From: JAAFHZ01 sp964247085
GTDB lineage: Bacteria; Cyanobacteriota; Cyanobacteriia; Cyanobacteriales; Chamaesiphonaceae
NCBI GenBank assembly: GCA_964247085.1
Contig: CAXTSX010000008.1
Coordinates: 31,068 to 95,067, forward strand
Direction: 5' to 3'
DNA length: 64,000 nt
The notes beneath the pieces were generated by a model that worked only from the letters and a program-made list of their open reading frames with translations, made no database searches and had not been told where the DNA came from. Below are positions 7,695 to 16,606 of the stretch, in pieces (position 1 is the first letter of the stretch; the number at the start of each line of letters is the position of its first letter). A program made the translations under genes and the position numbers.

Positions 7695-8192
7695 CTAGCG
7701 GGGAGAAACAGTGATTTCTGATTCTTTAGCAATCAGTTCGCCAGAAGCAAACTCTTTAAAGGCGGCTAGTGGCCAGAGGGGACCTTGAGCCATGCAGCTA
7801 ACTGCCAAAGGTAAATCGATGATGATTTCTTTTTCTTCAGCTTTACCACTCTTCCGAGCAGCGATGATGTAAGCCCGGCCTACCCAGCCAATCCAACCGG
7901 CAATGTATAGGAACATCACACCAGGAATTAAGAAATCACCAGCGCGATCGAGCCGACCATCAACGATCAGGTGAGGCAGACCTTCTGGACCACAAAGAGC
8001 TTGAGAATAACGCTCAAAGCGTTTTTTACCCGAATCAGGGTCTGATGTAGTGTTCCGTGCAGTCGCCGCCCGTTGTTGAAACGCGCTAGACTCACTGCAA
8101 GGTACTAACCCAGCTACTTCAGAAGCATTAACTGAAGGCGCAAAGTTGAACCACAGGCAGACAGCAAAAATAATACCTAAAATTTTTCGCAT
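7695..8192 (-). CDS. psaF: Photosystem I subunit III (PsaF), plastocyanin/cytochrome c6 docking side
   Basis: 165 residues from ATG 8192 (MRKILG). Upstream in-frame codons give an unlikely extension. An N-terminal signal peptide (about 1-23, ending SVNASE) directs it to the lumen side. It has the family's C-S-E-S-x-A-F and ALCGPEGLPHLIVDGR segments, then DFLIPGVMFLYIAGWIGWVGR and a second span ending with GPLWPLAAFKEFASGEL. It is first gene of the psaF-psaJ-psaL operon. A perfect palindrome lies 43 bases upstream of its ATG. Confidence 0.96.
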   Translation of the reverse strand: MRKILGIIFAVCLWFNFAPSVNASEVAGLVPCSESSAFQQRAATARNTTSDPDSGKKRFERYSQALCGPEGLPHLIVDGRLDRAGDFLIPGVMFLYIAGWIGWVGRAYIIAARKSGKAEEKEIIIDLPLAVSCMAQGPLWPLAAFKEFASGELIAKESEITVSPR

Positions 8193-8234
8193 CGCGATTG
8201 TTTCCTTTTGCAACAAAACACAAAGTTTTATGTA

Positions 8235-8256
8235 CAAAGCACCAATTGGTGCTTTG
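8235..8256. promoter_or_regulatory. Perfect 22-bp palindrome in the psaF / tsaD divergent region
   Basis: CAAAGCACCAA is followed without spacer by its exact reverse complement TTGGTGCTTTG. It is 43 bases from the psaF ATG and 94 bases from the tsaD ATG. With no loop and no T-run it resembles a dimeric-regulator operator, though an RNA hairpin in the psaF leader is also possible. Confidence 0.5.
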
Positions 8257-8349
8257 ATCTTGATATAGGCACTATGCCCAAATAACTCAGCTAAAAGTTG
8301 AGCTATGGTGAATATAGTACTGAACCATCTGACAATAAATTATCAGCTA

Positions 8350-9396
8350 ATGCCAACAGTTTTATCGATTGAAACAAGTTGTGACGAAACTTCGGTGGCA
8401 ATTGTAAATAAACGTGAAGTTCTGAGTCAGGTAACGGCTAGTCAAATCTCTACTCATGCCCCTTTTGGCGGAGTCGTACCCGAGATTGCTTCGCGCGAGC
8501 ATTTGGAAACGGTGAATTATGTGATCGCTCAAGCCCTGACTGAGTCTGGGTTAGGTTGGTCGGCGATCGATGGGGTGGCCGTGACGGCAGCGCCGGGTTT
8601 GGTGGGGGCTTTGCTGATTGGGATGACGGCTGCTAAAACTTTGGCAATTTTGCATAATAAACCCTTAATTGGGGTGCATCACCTAGAAGGTCATATTTAT
8701 GCTAACTATCTGAGTGAGCCAGATTTGCAGCCGCCGTTTTTAAGTTTGCTGGTTTCCGGTGGTCATACCAGTCTGATTCATGTGCAAGATTGTGGCGTTT
8801 ATGAACAGTTGGGTGAAACTCGTGATGATGCGGCGGGCGAGGCTTTTGATAAAGTAGCTCGGCTGCTGAAACTACCTTATCCCGGCGGACCGGAGATCGA
8901 TCGACTAGCCACTCAAGGCAACCCTCATAAATATCCTTTACCTGAAGGGAATGTTTCGCTGCCCACCGGTGGCTTTCACCGTTATGACTCTAGTTTTAGT
9001 GGTGTGAAGACGGCGGTTTTGCGGTTGGTGCAAAAGTTAGAACTGACTGAGCCGGAGTTGCCAGTGGCCGATATCGCAGCGAGTTTTCAGCAGAGTGTGG
9101 CGCGGGCGCTCACGAAGAGAGTCATCAACTGTGCTTTGGATTATGGCTTAACCACCATTACAGTGGGCGGTGGGGTGGCGGCGAATAGCTGCTTACGCCA
9201 GCATTTGCAGGAGGCTGGAGCTGCTCAGGGCTGGCGGGTGATTTTTCCGCCACTGAAATACTGTACGGATAATGCCGCGATGATTGGCTGTGCGGCGGCG
9301 GATCATTTGGGTCGTGGTCATGTGTCTTCGTTGGATTTGGCTGTTCGATCGCGGTTGCCAATTACGGAAGTGATGAAACTATACGAGAAAGATTAG
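8350..9396 (+). CDS. tsaD: tRNA N6-adenosine threonylcarbamoyltransferase TsaD
   Basis: 348 residues from ATG 8350 (MPTVLSIETSCDETS). The in-frame ATG at 8305 adds an atypical 15-residue lead. Motifs of the Kae1/TsaD ASKHA fold are visible: SIETSCDETS at the N-terminus, metal-binding H111-x3-H115 (GVHHLEGHIYAN), LVSGGHT, YPGGPEID, and VGGGVAANSCLR near the end. It transfers threonylcarbamoyl from TC-AMP to A37 of tRNAs reading ANN codons, with TsaB and TsaE. It is divergent from psaF. Confidence 0.96.
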   Translation: MPTVLSIETSCDETSVAIVNKREVLSQVTASQISTHAPFGGVVPEIASREHLETVNYVIAQALTESGLGWSAIDGVAVTAAPGLVGALLIGMTAAKTLAILHNKPLIGVHHLEGHIYANYLSEPDLQPPFLSLLVSGGHTSLIHVQDCGVYEQLGETRDDAAGEAFDKVARLLKLPYPGGPEIDRLATQGNPHKYPLPEGNVSLPTGGFHRYDSSFSGVKTAVLRLVQKLELTEPELPVADIAASFQQSVARALTKRVINCALDYGLTTITVGGGVAANSCLRQHLQEAGAAQGWRVIFPPLKYCTDNAAMIGCAAADHLGRGHVSSLDLAVRSRLPITEVMKLYEKD

Positions 9397-9556
9397 CCTG
9401 TTTACTGGATTTTCTATCGGTGGCGGTTGTTGGTATTATATTTGTCTATTAATTTAAGATATAGATATTATGATTTATTGACATAATCTCGATCGAAGAC
9501 TTTTCCGGTAAGTTCTGGCCATCATTAAACTCTCAACTGGGGAGGACTGTCCTGCC

Positions 9557-10660
9557 ATGAAACATATTTTGTTTGTTTTGCCCTATCTGGAACTTGGTGG
9601 TACCGAGAAACAGGCTTTCAGTTTAATGAATAGCCTCCAGCAGCATTATCATGTCTCGCTGCTGGCTCCAGATGGGCGGGGCGCGGCTCCTTTTCGGCAA
9701 GCCGGATTTGACCATCAAGAATTTCCCCGCCTGGAAGAGAATCTATGGGTAGGGGTGAGGCAATTTCGACGTTCTTTGTTGGTTATTCATCGGCAGAGAT
9801 CGATCGACTTGGTGCATGTTCATGCTGCTCATGAGCTGACTTCGTTGGTGAAAATGTTTTTACCGGGGGTGCCGGTGGTGTTGACGGTGCATGGTTATCA
9901 TGGCAGTCAAAGCCCGTTGAGTTATCGGTTGGCGGCAATTTTTGGAAACTGGTTTGCCGATCGAGTGATTGTGGTGTCCAGGTCGGAGCGAGACTTGTTG
10001 GCTGTCAATCATCTGCGAGCTGCTAAAACTACGCTAATTTATAATGGTGTAGCGGAACCACGGATCGATCTGGTCAAGGCTGATCAGTTTTCGGAGGAGT
10101 TAGCGTTGGGGATGACTGACCAGTTCTTGATTGGTACAGTGGCGCGTTTGAGTGAAGCCAAGGGCTTGGCGTATTTGCTAGAAGCGATGGCTCATTTGAT
10201 CGATCGACATCCCTACATTAAGTTGGTAATTGCGGGTGATGGGGAGCTGCGGGATAGTCTGCCGCAAATTGCTGATGATCTGGGTATTCGTCAGCAGGTA
10301 GTTTTTGCTGGATATCTGCCGGATGTCCAAAATTTAATGTATTGCTTTGACATTTTTGTTTTACCTTCTTTGCAAGAGGCTTTGCCGCTGGCTAGTGCGG
10401 AGGCGATGTCGATGGGGAAGGCGATTGTGGCTACTAATGTGGGTGGGATGCCGGAGCAGGTGGCTGATGGCCAAACTGGTTTTATTGTGCCGCCGCAGGA
10501 TGCTCTGGCTTTAGCAGCGGGGATCGATCGATTAATTTCTGACCCGGTGTTGCTGACAGATTTTGGGAAACGCGGCTATGCCAGATATCGAGAGAAATTT
10601 GCTTTGTCGGGAATGCTAACTAATACTGTTGATGTTTATGAAGAAGCGCTGATTAGTTAA
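9557..10660 (+). CDS. GT4-family glycosyltransferase
   Basis: 367 residues with the GT-B layout. The N-terminal half has the LPYLELGGTEKQAFSL glycine-rich start and VLTVHGYHG. The C-terminal half (about 190-360) has TVARLSEAKGLAYLLEA, GDGELR, and the E-x7-E nucleotide-sugar motif (SLQEALPLASAEAMSMGKAIVATNVGGMPE). It probably adds a sugar to a lipid-linked surface polysaccharide. The acceptor cannot be told. A Shine-Dalgarno GGGGAGG lies 15-9 bases upstream. Its TAA is immediately followed by the next ATG. Confidence 0.9.
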   Translation: MKHILFVLPYLELGGTEKQAFSLMNSLQQHYHVSLLAPDGRGAAPFRQAGFDHQEFPRLEENLWVGVRQFRRSLLVIHRQRSIDLVHVHAAHELTSLVKMFLPGVPVVLTVHGYHGSQSPLSYRLAAIFGNWFADRVIVVSRSERDLLAVNHLRAAKTTLIYNGVAEPRIDLVKADQFSEELALGMTDQFLIGTVARLSEAKGLAYLLEAMAHLIDRHPYIKLVIAGDGELRDSLPQIADDLGIRQQVVFAGYLPDVQNLMYCFDIFVLPSLQEALPLASAEAMSMGKAIVATNVGGMPEQVADGQTGFIVPPQDALALAAGIDRLISDPVLLTDFGKRGYARYREKFALSGMLTNTVDVYEEALIS

Positions 10661-11974
10661 ATGAAAGATACCTTGAAAATATTGACTTTCATTAACAGTC
10701 AATATGCCGAGACCCAGCTAGAGCAAATTTTGTCGATCGAACCACATCCCGATCTGAAAATGAGGGGCTGGGTGGGAATTTGTTCGCTAGTGGGCATGGC
10801 TGCTCACAAAATTTACGATATAGACGTGCGCTGGGCTAATAGTCCGAATATCTTTCGTCAAGAACTGTTCGATTTTGGTTGGACCGAGGAATTATTATTG
10901 GCTAAGCGACAGTCGCAACGCCATAAGCTGATTATTTATCTTTGCGCTCCGGCGATGAGGATGAGCCGGGTCGGTAGCCAGGTATTGCCTCCGCATTTTT
11001 TGATCGGTAAGGTTTGGCAAAGCATTACCCATATTTATACGCAGGATGCTCATCCTTTTGAGATGCCGATCGAACTACTTTCCATTGTTGATCATCATGA
11101 GAATTATGCGACTACTACTCATTTGAATGACCGGGTACCGACGATCGATCGATCTTTTCCGGCGATGCTGGCGGTAGCTGAACAGACTCAGGGCGGTTTG
11201 CGTACCAGAGGATTATTTAAAAATATTGATACTGACTTGCCACTAATTTCGATTGTGACGGTTGTTTATAATGGCGAGAAGTATCTGGAACAGACGATCC
11301 AGTCAGTGATTAACCAGTCTTACGAAAATCTAGAATATATTATTGTGGATGGCGGGTCGATCGATCGAACATTAGAAATAATTGCTAAGTACGATCGCTA
11401 TATTAATTATTGGGTTAGTGCCGCAGATGACGGTATTTATAGTGCGATGAATAAGGGGACTAAACTCGCTACTGGCAGTCATATTTTGCACTTGAATGCT
11501 GATGACCTTCTGTTTGAGCCGCGTTGTTTAGAGTTTTTGGCGATGGCCAATTTTCAGGATAACCACATGCGTAGTATCCTGAAAGTAGATGTAGAAAATG
11601 GCCAGGTGGAGAAGGATTTAGTTGATATTGTTGGCAATAGCTTGGCTGAGAATGTGACTTACTCCGGTCTATTTTTAAAAGTTTCGCGCACGATGATGGC
11701 TCATTCGGGGTTCGTCGGAAAAATCAATGCCGCTATTATTTTTAACGAAGATTATCGGGTTAGTTCTGATACGGTGATGTTGATCAGCAAATTTAAAACT
11801 GAATCGGTTCGTTTGTCAGCGCGGGTGTTATCTATTTTCCGTAGTGGTGGGGCTTCTAGTAATAATAAAGTGATTTTGGCGGAGATGTGGCAAGAAGTCG
11901 TTAAACAACCTGGGCTATGGCCGAAAATTGCTATCTGGCTGCAACTTCAGGGCATTTTTGCTGTTTGGAAGTAA
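10661..11974 (+). CDS. GT2-family glycosyltransferase with an unrecognised N-terminal region
   Basis: 437 residues. The C-terminal half (about 195-400) is a GT-A GT2 domain: ISIVTVVYNGEKYLEQTIQSV, INQSYENLEYIIVDGGSIDRT, ADDGIYSAMNKG and the DxD-like LNADDLLF. The first ~190 residues (with SQRHKLIIYLCAPAMRM and SIVDHHENYATTTHLNDR) are not recognised, and could be a second enzymatic or acceptor-binding domain. It directly abuts the preceding GT4 gene (no intergenic base), so the two are translationally linked. Confidence 0.85.
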   Translation: MKDTLKILTFINSQYAETQLEQILSIEPHPDLKMRGWVGICSLVGMAAHKIYDIDVRWANSPNIFRQELFDFGWTEELLLAKRQSQRHKLIIYLCAPAMRMSRVGSQVLPPHFLIGKVWQSITHIYTQDAHPFEMPIELLSIVDHHENYATTTHLNDRVPTIDRSFPAMLAVAEQTQGGLRTRGLFKNIDTDLPLISIVTVVYNGEKYLEQTIQSVINQSYENLEYIIVDGGSIDRTLEIIAKYDRYINYWVSAADDGIYSAMNKGTKLATGSHILHLNADDLLFEPRCLEFLAMANFQDNHMRSILKVDVENGQVEKDLVDIVGNSLAENVTYSGLFLKVSRTMMAHSGFVGKINAAIIFNEDYRVSSDTVMLISKFKTESVRLSARVLSIFRSGGASSNNKVILAEMWQEVVKQPGLWPKIAIWLQLQGIFAVWK

Positions 11975-12195
11975 CGAATATGTTGGTGTAATTAAAATTG
12001 TAATTGTCGCTTGCATCTTGAAGTTAGTCTAGTAATCAGGCGAAAAAATCTTAAGGATAGTATTTGAATAATGATATACTATGTCGAGATGTCTTTTGGT
12101 GTAGATGTGCTTCTGCTGAACTAATTTGTAGTATTTATTTTAGATTAAGGTGTGATGCATTCTTATTGAATTTTCGTTAATAATTTAAATACTAT

Positions 12196-13320
12196 ATGTT
12201 CAAGAAAATTGTTGAAAATTTGACTAGCTCAAGAATCAAGGGTGTATCTATTAATGATCTGGAAATGATAGAAGAAGAATTAATTTATCCTGAGACAGAT
12301 TTTTATTTGCCAGAAAAATTAGATATTTTTGGTCGAAAAAATAAACACTTTTCTGCTTACACATGTGCCATACCATCATTTCATGTTAGGAGTATTGCAA
12401 ATGCTAAATGCGTAGTGGGTAATGAGGAGGTTTTTACTAGTGATGATGAAGTGATTTCTGAATATACCACTCAGAAAATAAATCCTTGGATAGGTAGAAA
12501 CAAAAATAAATTAAGCAAGCCTAAGATTCTTGATGGGAGTGTTCTAAACCTTTCCTTATCTGGATTAGAAAAAAATTATAATCACTGGCTAGTTGAATGC
12601 CTAAGCCGTTTTTATTTATTAAAAAAATCACGATTCAAGCCGGATTTTTATATTTTATCTAATAATCTCTCTTTCCAGAAAGAGCTTATTGAATTTCTAG
12701 AGATTGACAAAAAGAAAATACTGAAAATAGAAGAGAATACTACAATTCAAGCTAATACGATTATAGTTCCATCATTTATCAATAACTGGAATCTAATTGA
12801 TATGCGATGCTACAAGCATTATCAAAAAAAATGGTTGCCTAGTTGGATTGGAAATGTATATCATGATAAGATGCAAAGTAAAAAACATGGACAAAATAAA
12901 ATTTATGTAAGTCGATCATCTGCACATTATAGAAAGATTGAAAATGAAGATGAAATAGTAGATATTTTAAAAAATAAAGGATACGGAATATACCATCTTG
13001 AAAACATGTTGGTAAAAGATCAGATAGAATTATTCTCGAATGCATTGATTGTTTTGGGGCCTCATGGAGCAGGATTTAGCAATATCTTATTCTGTCCTCA
13101 ACATACATTGATATGTGAGTTGTTCTCTGAGTATTATCATGATTCATCTTTTAAAATACTCGCAAATGTACTTGGCCTTAAATATCATTATGTAATTGGC
13201 AAGACGAATAATATCAGAAGAATTCATCCTCAAAAAGAAAATATTTATATTGATTTGCATCGATTTGAATTAGCTCTGAATAAGCTGGATAATCTGGTCT
13301 GCCCAAGTATTTCTGTATGA
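12196..13320 (+). CDS. GT61-family (DUF563) glycosyltransferase
   Basis: 374 residues. The C-terminal part has the DUF563 pattern: NKIYVSRSSAHYRKIENEDEI (about 234-254 in spirit), VLGPHGAGFSNILFCP, and a following LICELFSEYY. Such enzymes transfer xylose, GlcNAc or related sugars in surface glycans. The gene and its flanks are much richer in A and T than those before 11.97 kb, and nearly lack CGATCG cores, which suggests recent acquisition. No good Shine-Dalgarno is seen before ATG 12196. Confidence 0.82.
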   Translation: MFKKIVENLTSSRIKGVSINDLEMIEEELIYPETDFYLPEKLDIFGRKNKHFSAYTCAIPSFHVRSIANAKCVVGNEEVFTSDDEVISEYTTQKINPWIGRNKNKLSKPKILDGSVLNLSLSGLEKNYNHWLVECLSRFYLLKKSRFKPDFYILSNNLSFQKELIEFLEIDKKKILKIEENTTIQANTIIVPSFINNWNLIDMRCYKHYQKKWLPSWIGNVYHDKMQSKKHGQNKIYVSRSSAHYRKIENEDEIVDILKNKGYGIYHLENMLVKDQIELFSNALIVLGPHGAGFSNILFCPQHTLICELFSEYYHDSSFKILANVLGLKYHYVIGKTNNIRRIHPQKENIYIDLHRFELALNKLDNLVCPSISV

Positions 13321-13412
13321 ATAATATACAGGAATACTTGAAATATCTTGAATGAATTTTGAGTTTTAGATAAGTAGTCTTGCTTTGAAAATATTAAACT
13401 AAAAGTATCTAC

Positions 13413-14219
13413 ATGAATAGTGAAAATAACAGTTCTCAACTTGAGATTATCATTCCTCCCGAAATTAAAAATGATAAACTATATAAAATTATTCAAAAAA
13501 TTGCTAAAGAAGGAAATATTAAAACAGCATTAGAAATTGGCTCATCTTCAGGTGCTGGAAGTACCGAAGCATTTGTAAAAGGTTTGCGAGAGAATCCAAA
13601 CCAGCCAACATTATTTTGCATGGAGGTTTCACAAACTAGATTTGCAGAGTTGAACAAATGTTATGAGCATGAAGAATTCGTTAAGTGCTACAATTTATCT
13701 TCCGTGTCGATCGAAGAATTCCCAACTCGAGAAGAAATTATTGATTTCTATAATAATGTTGATAGTAAGCTAAAAAAATATCCTTTGGAACAAGTCTTGG
13801 GATGGTTAGAGCAAGATATTGAATACATTAAACATTCTGAGTTTTCTACTGTCAACGGAATTAAAAAAATAAAGCAAGATAATCAAATTGAGCATTTTGA
13901 CTTGGTATTAATTGATGGTTCAGAATTCACTGGTGCTGCCGAATTGCAGCAAGTTTATGGAAGTGAATTTATTCTTTTGGATGATATTACTACCTTTAAG
14001 AATTATAGAAATCATTTTCAGCTAATCGATGATTCTCAATATGTTCTGATCAGTCAAAATAAATCAGTTCGCAATGGTTATTCAGTATTTAAAAAGATAA
14101 ATAAAGAAGATGCTGATTCAGCTCTTTCTGAAAAAGAAAAATGGAATCATCTAAATTCAACAGATATAAGTATTGTAAGATTTTTACGATTTTGTCGCAA
14201 TTGGATAAAAACTAGATGA
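13413..14219 (+). CDS. Class I SAM methyltransferase-like protein
   Basis: 268 residues. TALEIGSSSGAGSTEAF (about 39-55) resembles the glycine-rich SAM-binding motif I, followed by LFCMEVSQTRFAEL with an acidic residue for the ribose. FDLVLIDGSEFTGAAEL and FILLDDITTFKNYRNH resemble motifs after the catalytic core in methyltransferases that act on sugars (Methyltransf_24 style). The substrate is unknown. Methylation of a glycan made by the neighbouring transferases is an inference. AT-rich like its neighbours. Confidence 0.68.
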   Translation: MNSENNSSQLEIIIPPEIKNDKLYKIIQKIAKEGNIKTALEIGSSSGAGSTEAFVKGLRENPNQPTLFCMEVSQTRFAELNKCYEHEEFVKCYNLSSVSIEEFPTREEIIDFYNNVDSKLKKYPLEQVLGWLEQDIEYIKHSEFSTVNGIKKIKQDNQIEHFDLVLIDGSEFTGAAELQQVYGSEFILLDDITTFKNYRNHFQLIDDSQYVLISQNKSVRNGYSVFKKINKEDADSALSEKEKWNHLNSTDISIVRFLRFCRNWIKTR

Positions 14220-14335
14220 AAATCCTGACCCAAGACAAAATAATTCTAACAACCTAAATAAAAGTAATGATGTTGTTATCTTGCAAAAACACCATGAGTA
14301 CAAATTCTACAGAACTTTGATTATTTATAAGATTT

Positions 14336-15451
14336 ATGGGTATTAAAATTGCATATGATTATCAAGCTTTTGCTTTAACTCCATACAGCGGGATCTCTCG
14401 ATATTTTTATGAAGTTAGTAAACTTATTAGTCAGTCCGAGGATTGTGAAGTGAATATTGTCGCTCCTCTATATAAAAATCAATATATTAAAGATTCTCCA
14501 CTCGGTATGGTTGTTGGCCAAAGACACGATAAATTACAAGATCTATTAGGAATTACCAGCGTAATTAATAGAAATGTTAGTAAGCGTTGGTTTCGTGAGA
14601 ATTCTCCAGATATTTTGCATGAAACTTACTACAATCCTCATGACTTAAGTTTACCTAATTGCAAAACTGTTTTGACAGTCTATGACATGATTCATGAAAA
14701 ATTCAGTAATGGAATGAATGCTAGTGAATTAAAAGTAGCCGATATCAAGAAAAGATCGATCAAACGAGCTGATAAAATTATTTGTATTTCTGAAAACACT
14801 AAAAAAGACTTACTAGAAATAATTAATCTCGATCCAGAGCAGGTATCTGTAGTGCATCTAGGCTGCTCTTTGACTAAAGTTGATAATCCCTTGGACTTGC
14901 CTGTAGTTAATACTCCCTACTTGTTATATGTAGGAGCGCGTGGATACTATAAAAACTTCAAGACTTTGCTTCAAGCTTTTGCCAGTAGTCCCAATATCTC
15001 TAATGAATTTAAATTAGTTTGCTTCGGTGGTGATGAATTTTCCCGGATGGAAAAGTCAGAAATAAATCGACTAAAAATAAAAGAAAATAGGATACTACAC
15101 TTTAAAGGTGATGATCGATTGTTAGCTAATTTATATACTAATGCTAATGCTTTTATCTATCCGTCTTTATATGAAGGTTTTGGAATACCACCACTAGAAG
15201 CCATGCGGTTGAGTTGCCCCGTTATTTGTAGTAATGCTGCTTCTATACCTGAAGTAGTAGGTGAAGCTGGTTACTATTTTGATCCTCATAGTTCCGAAGA
15301 TATTGTTTCAGCTATAGAATCAGTAGCTTTTTCTGAAGAGGCCAGCAAGAAATTAATTGGGCAAGGACTGCAAAGAGTAACTGAATTCTCTTGGCAAAAA
15401 TGTGCCCAAGAGACTTATAATGTATATGAAAATCTAGTTATTTGTGATTAG
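14336..15451 (+). CDS. GT4-family glycosyltransferase
   Basis: 371 residues, GT-B fold. N-terminal ALTPYSGISRYFYEVSKL and TVYDMIHEKF are typical of mannosyltransferase-like GT4 enzymes. The C-terminal half has YLLYVGARGYYKNFKTLLQAF and the E-x7-E motif in PSLYEGFGIPPLEAMRLSCPVICSNAASIPEV, ending with AGYYFDP. It likely extends an O-antigen or exopolysaccharide repeat unit. It sits in the AT-rich part of the cluster with short intergenic gaps, oriented with the other transferases. Confidence 0.9.
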   Translation: MGIKIAYDYQAFALTPYSGISRYFYEVSKLISQSEDCEVNIVAPLYKNQYIKDSPLGMVVGQRHDKLQDLLGITSVINRNVSKRWFRENSPDILHETYYNPHDLSLPNCKTVLTVYDMIHEKFSNGMNASELKVADIKKRSIKRADKIICISENTKKDLLEIINLDPEQVSVVHLGCSLTKVDNPLDLPVVNTPYLLYVGARGYYKNFKTLLQAFASSPNISNEFKLVCFGGDEFSRMEKSEINRLKIKENRILHFKGDDRLLANLYTNANAFIYPSLYEGFGIPPLEAMRLSCPVICSNAASIPEVVGEAGYYFDPHSSEDIVSAIESVAFSEEASKKLIGQGLQRVTEFSWQKCAQETYNVYENLVICD

Positions 15452-15534
15452 TTGATTCAACAATTTATGCGCTGAAATAGATAAAATGAATAATCATGAT
15501 CCTACTTTTATCATTTTAAACACTTGAAAATATT

Positions 15535-16452
15535 ATGAAGACGCCAGTAGTTTTAATTATTTTCAATCGTCCAGATACTACTGCTCAGGTATTTGCTGAA
15601 ATTAGAAAAGCTCGACCTCCCCAGCTACTAGTTATTGCTGATGGACCAAGAGAAAATCGATCTGATGACTTGGAAAAATGTAGGACAGCACGAGCTGTTA
15701 TTGAGCAAGTTGATTGGCCATGTAAAGTGATTACTAATTATGCTGATCAGAACCTAGGTTGTAAGCATCGGGTATCTAGTGGTTTAGACTGGGTTTTCTC
15801 CCTAGTAGAAGAAGCGATAATATTAGAAGATGACTGTCTACCGCATCCTAGTTTTTTTAGATATTGTGAAGAGTTACTAGATAGATATCGGGACGATCAA
15901 CGAATTGGAATGATATCTGGACATAATGTTTTATTTGGTTATCGTCGTACTGCTGATAGTTACTATTATTCTAGTATTCCTCATATTTGGGGATGGGCAA
16001 CATGGCGTAGAACTTGGGAGGCTTATGATTTTAGGATTAGCTCTTGGCCACAGGTTAGAGATGCTGGCTTGCTTCAAGATATTTTCAATAGTGATATTGA
16101 AGTAAAGTCGTGGACGAGTATTTTTGATTGTCAATATGACGGAGTTTTTGATACTTGGGATTACCAATTGGTCTTTGCTTCTTTAATTAATAATTGGTTA
16201 AATATTACTCCGAATATTAATTTGATTTCTAATCTTGGCTTTGGGGCGGATGCAACTCACACAGATAATTTAAAGGATATTTTAGCAAAACAACTGACAG
16301 AAGAAATGCTTTTCCCCCTTACTCATCCACCATTTATTGTAAATGATCGTATTTCTGAAAGAAAAGTTTTTAACAGATCGGCTTATGTTCCTTGTACATT
16401 ACGTTGGGAGCGTCAGATTAAAAAAATCTGGAAGAAATATCGAAGTAGCTAA
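15535..16452 (+). CDS. GT2/GT-A-like glycosyltransferase
   Basis: 305 residues. N-terminal VVLIIFNRPDTTAQVFAEI, then LLVIADGPRENR, NLGCKHRVSSGLDWVF, and the acidic ILEDDCLPHPSFFRYCEELL metal/nucleotide motif at about 98-118. HIWGWATWRRTWEAYDF follows, a signature of this subgroup, often found in capsule and O-antigen loci. The donor and acceptor are unknown. It is the last gene of the polysaccharide block, and base composition returns toward the genomic background after it. Confidence 0.82.
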   Translation: MKTPVVLIIFNRPDTTAQVFAEIRKARPPQLLVIADGPRENRSDDLEKCRTARAVIEQVDWPCKVITNYADQNLGCKHRVSSGLDWVFSLVEEAIILEDDCLPHPSFFRYCEELLDRYRDDQRIGMISGHNVLFGYRRTADSYYYSSIPHIWGWATWRRTWEAYDFRISSWPQVRDAGLLQDIFNSDIEVKSWTSIFDCQYDGVFDTWDYQLVFASLINNWLNITPNINLISNLGFGADATHTDNLKDILAKQLTEEMLFPLTHPPFIVNDRISERKVFNRSAYVPCTLRWERQIKKIWKKYRSS

Positions 16453-16606
16453 CTTTATTTGTATTCAGCTATATTTGCAGGCCAACCTATCAGTATAAAT
16501 CTGTATGAAAAAGTGGGTTTGTAACAGATGAGCTACACTGTTAGAAAAGCGTTGAGAGTTCTTAATGCCCCCAGTTCTAAATTTGCATATTATTTGAGGG
16601 CAGCCT

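Noticed and set aside
10000..11400. Repeated CGATCG/GATCGATC motifs considered as an interspersed repeat array or CRISPR-like feature
   Set aside because: They are irregularly spaced within coding sequences and fit the HIP1-type word excess of cyanobacteria.
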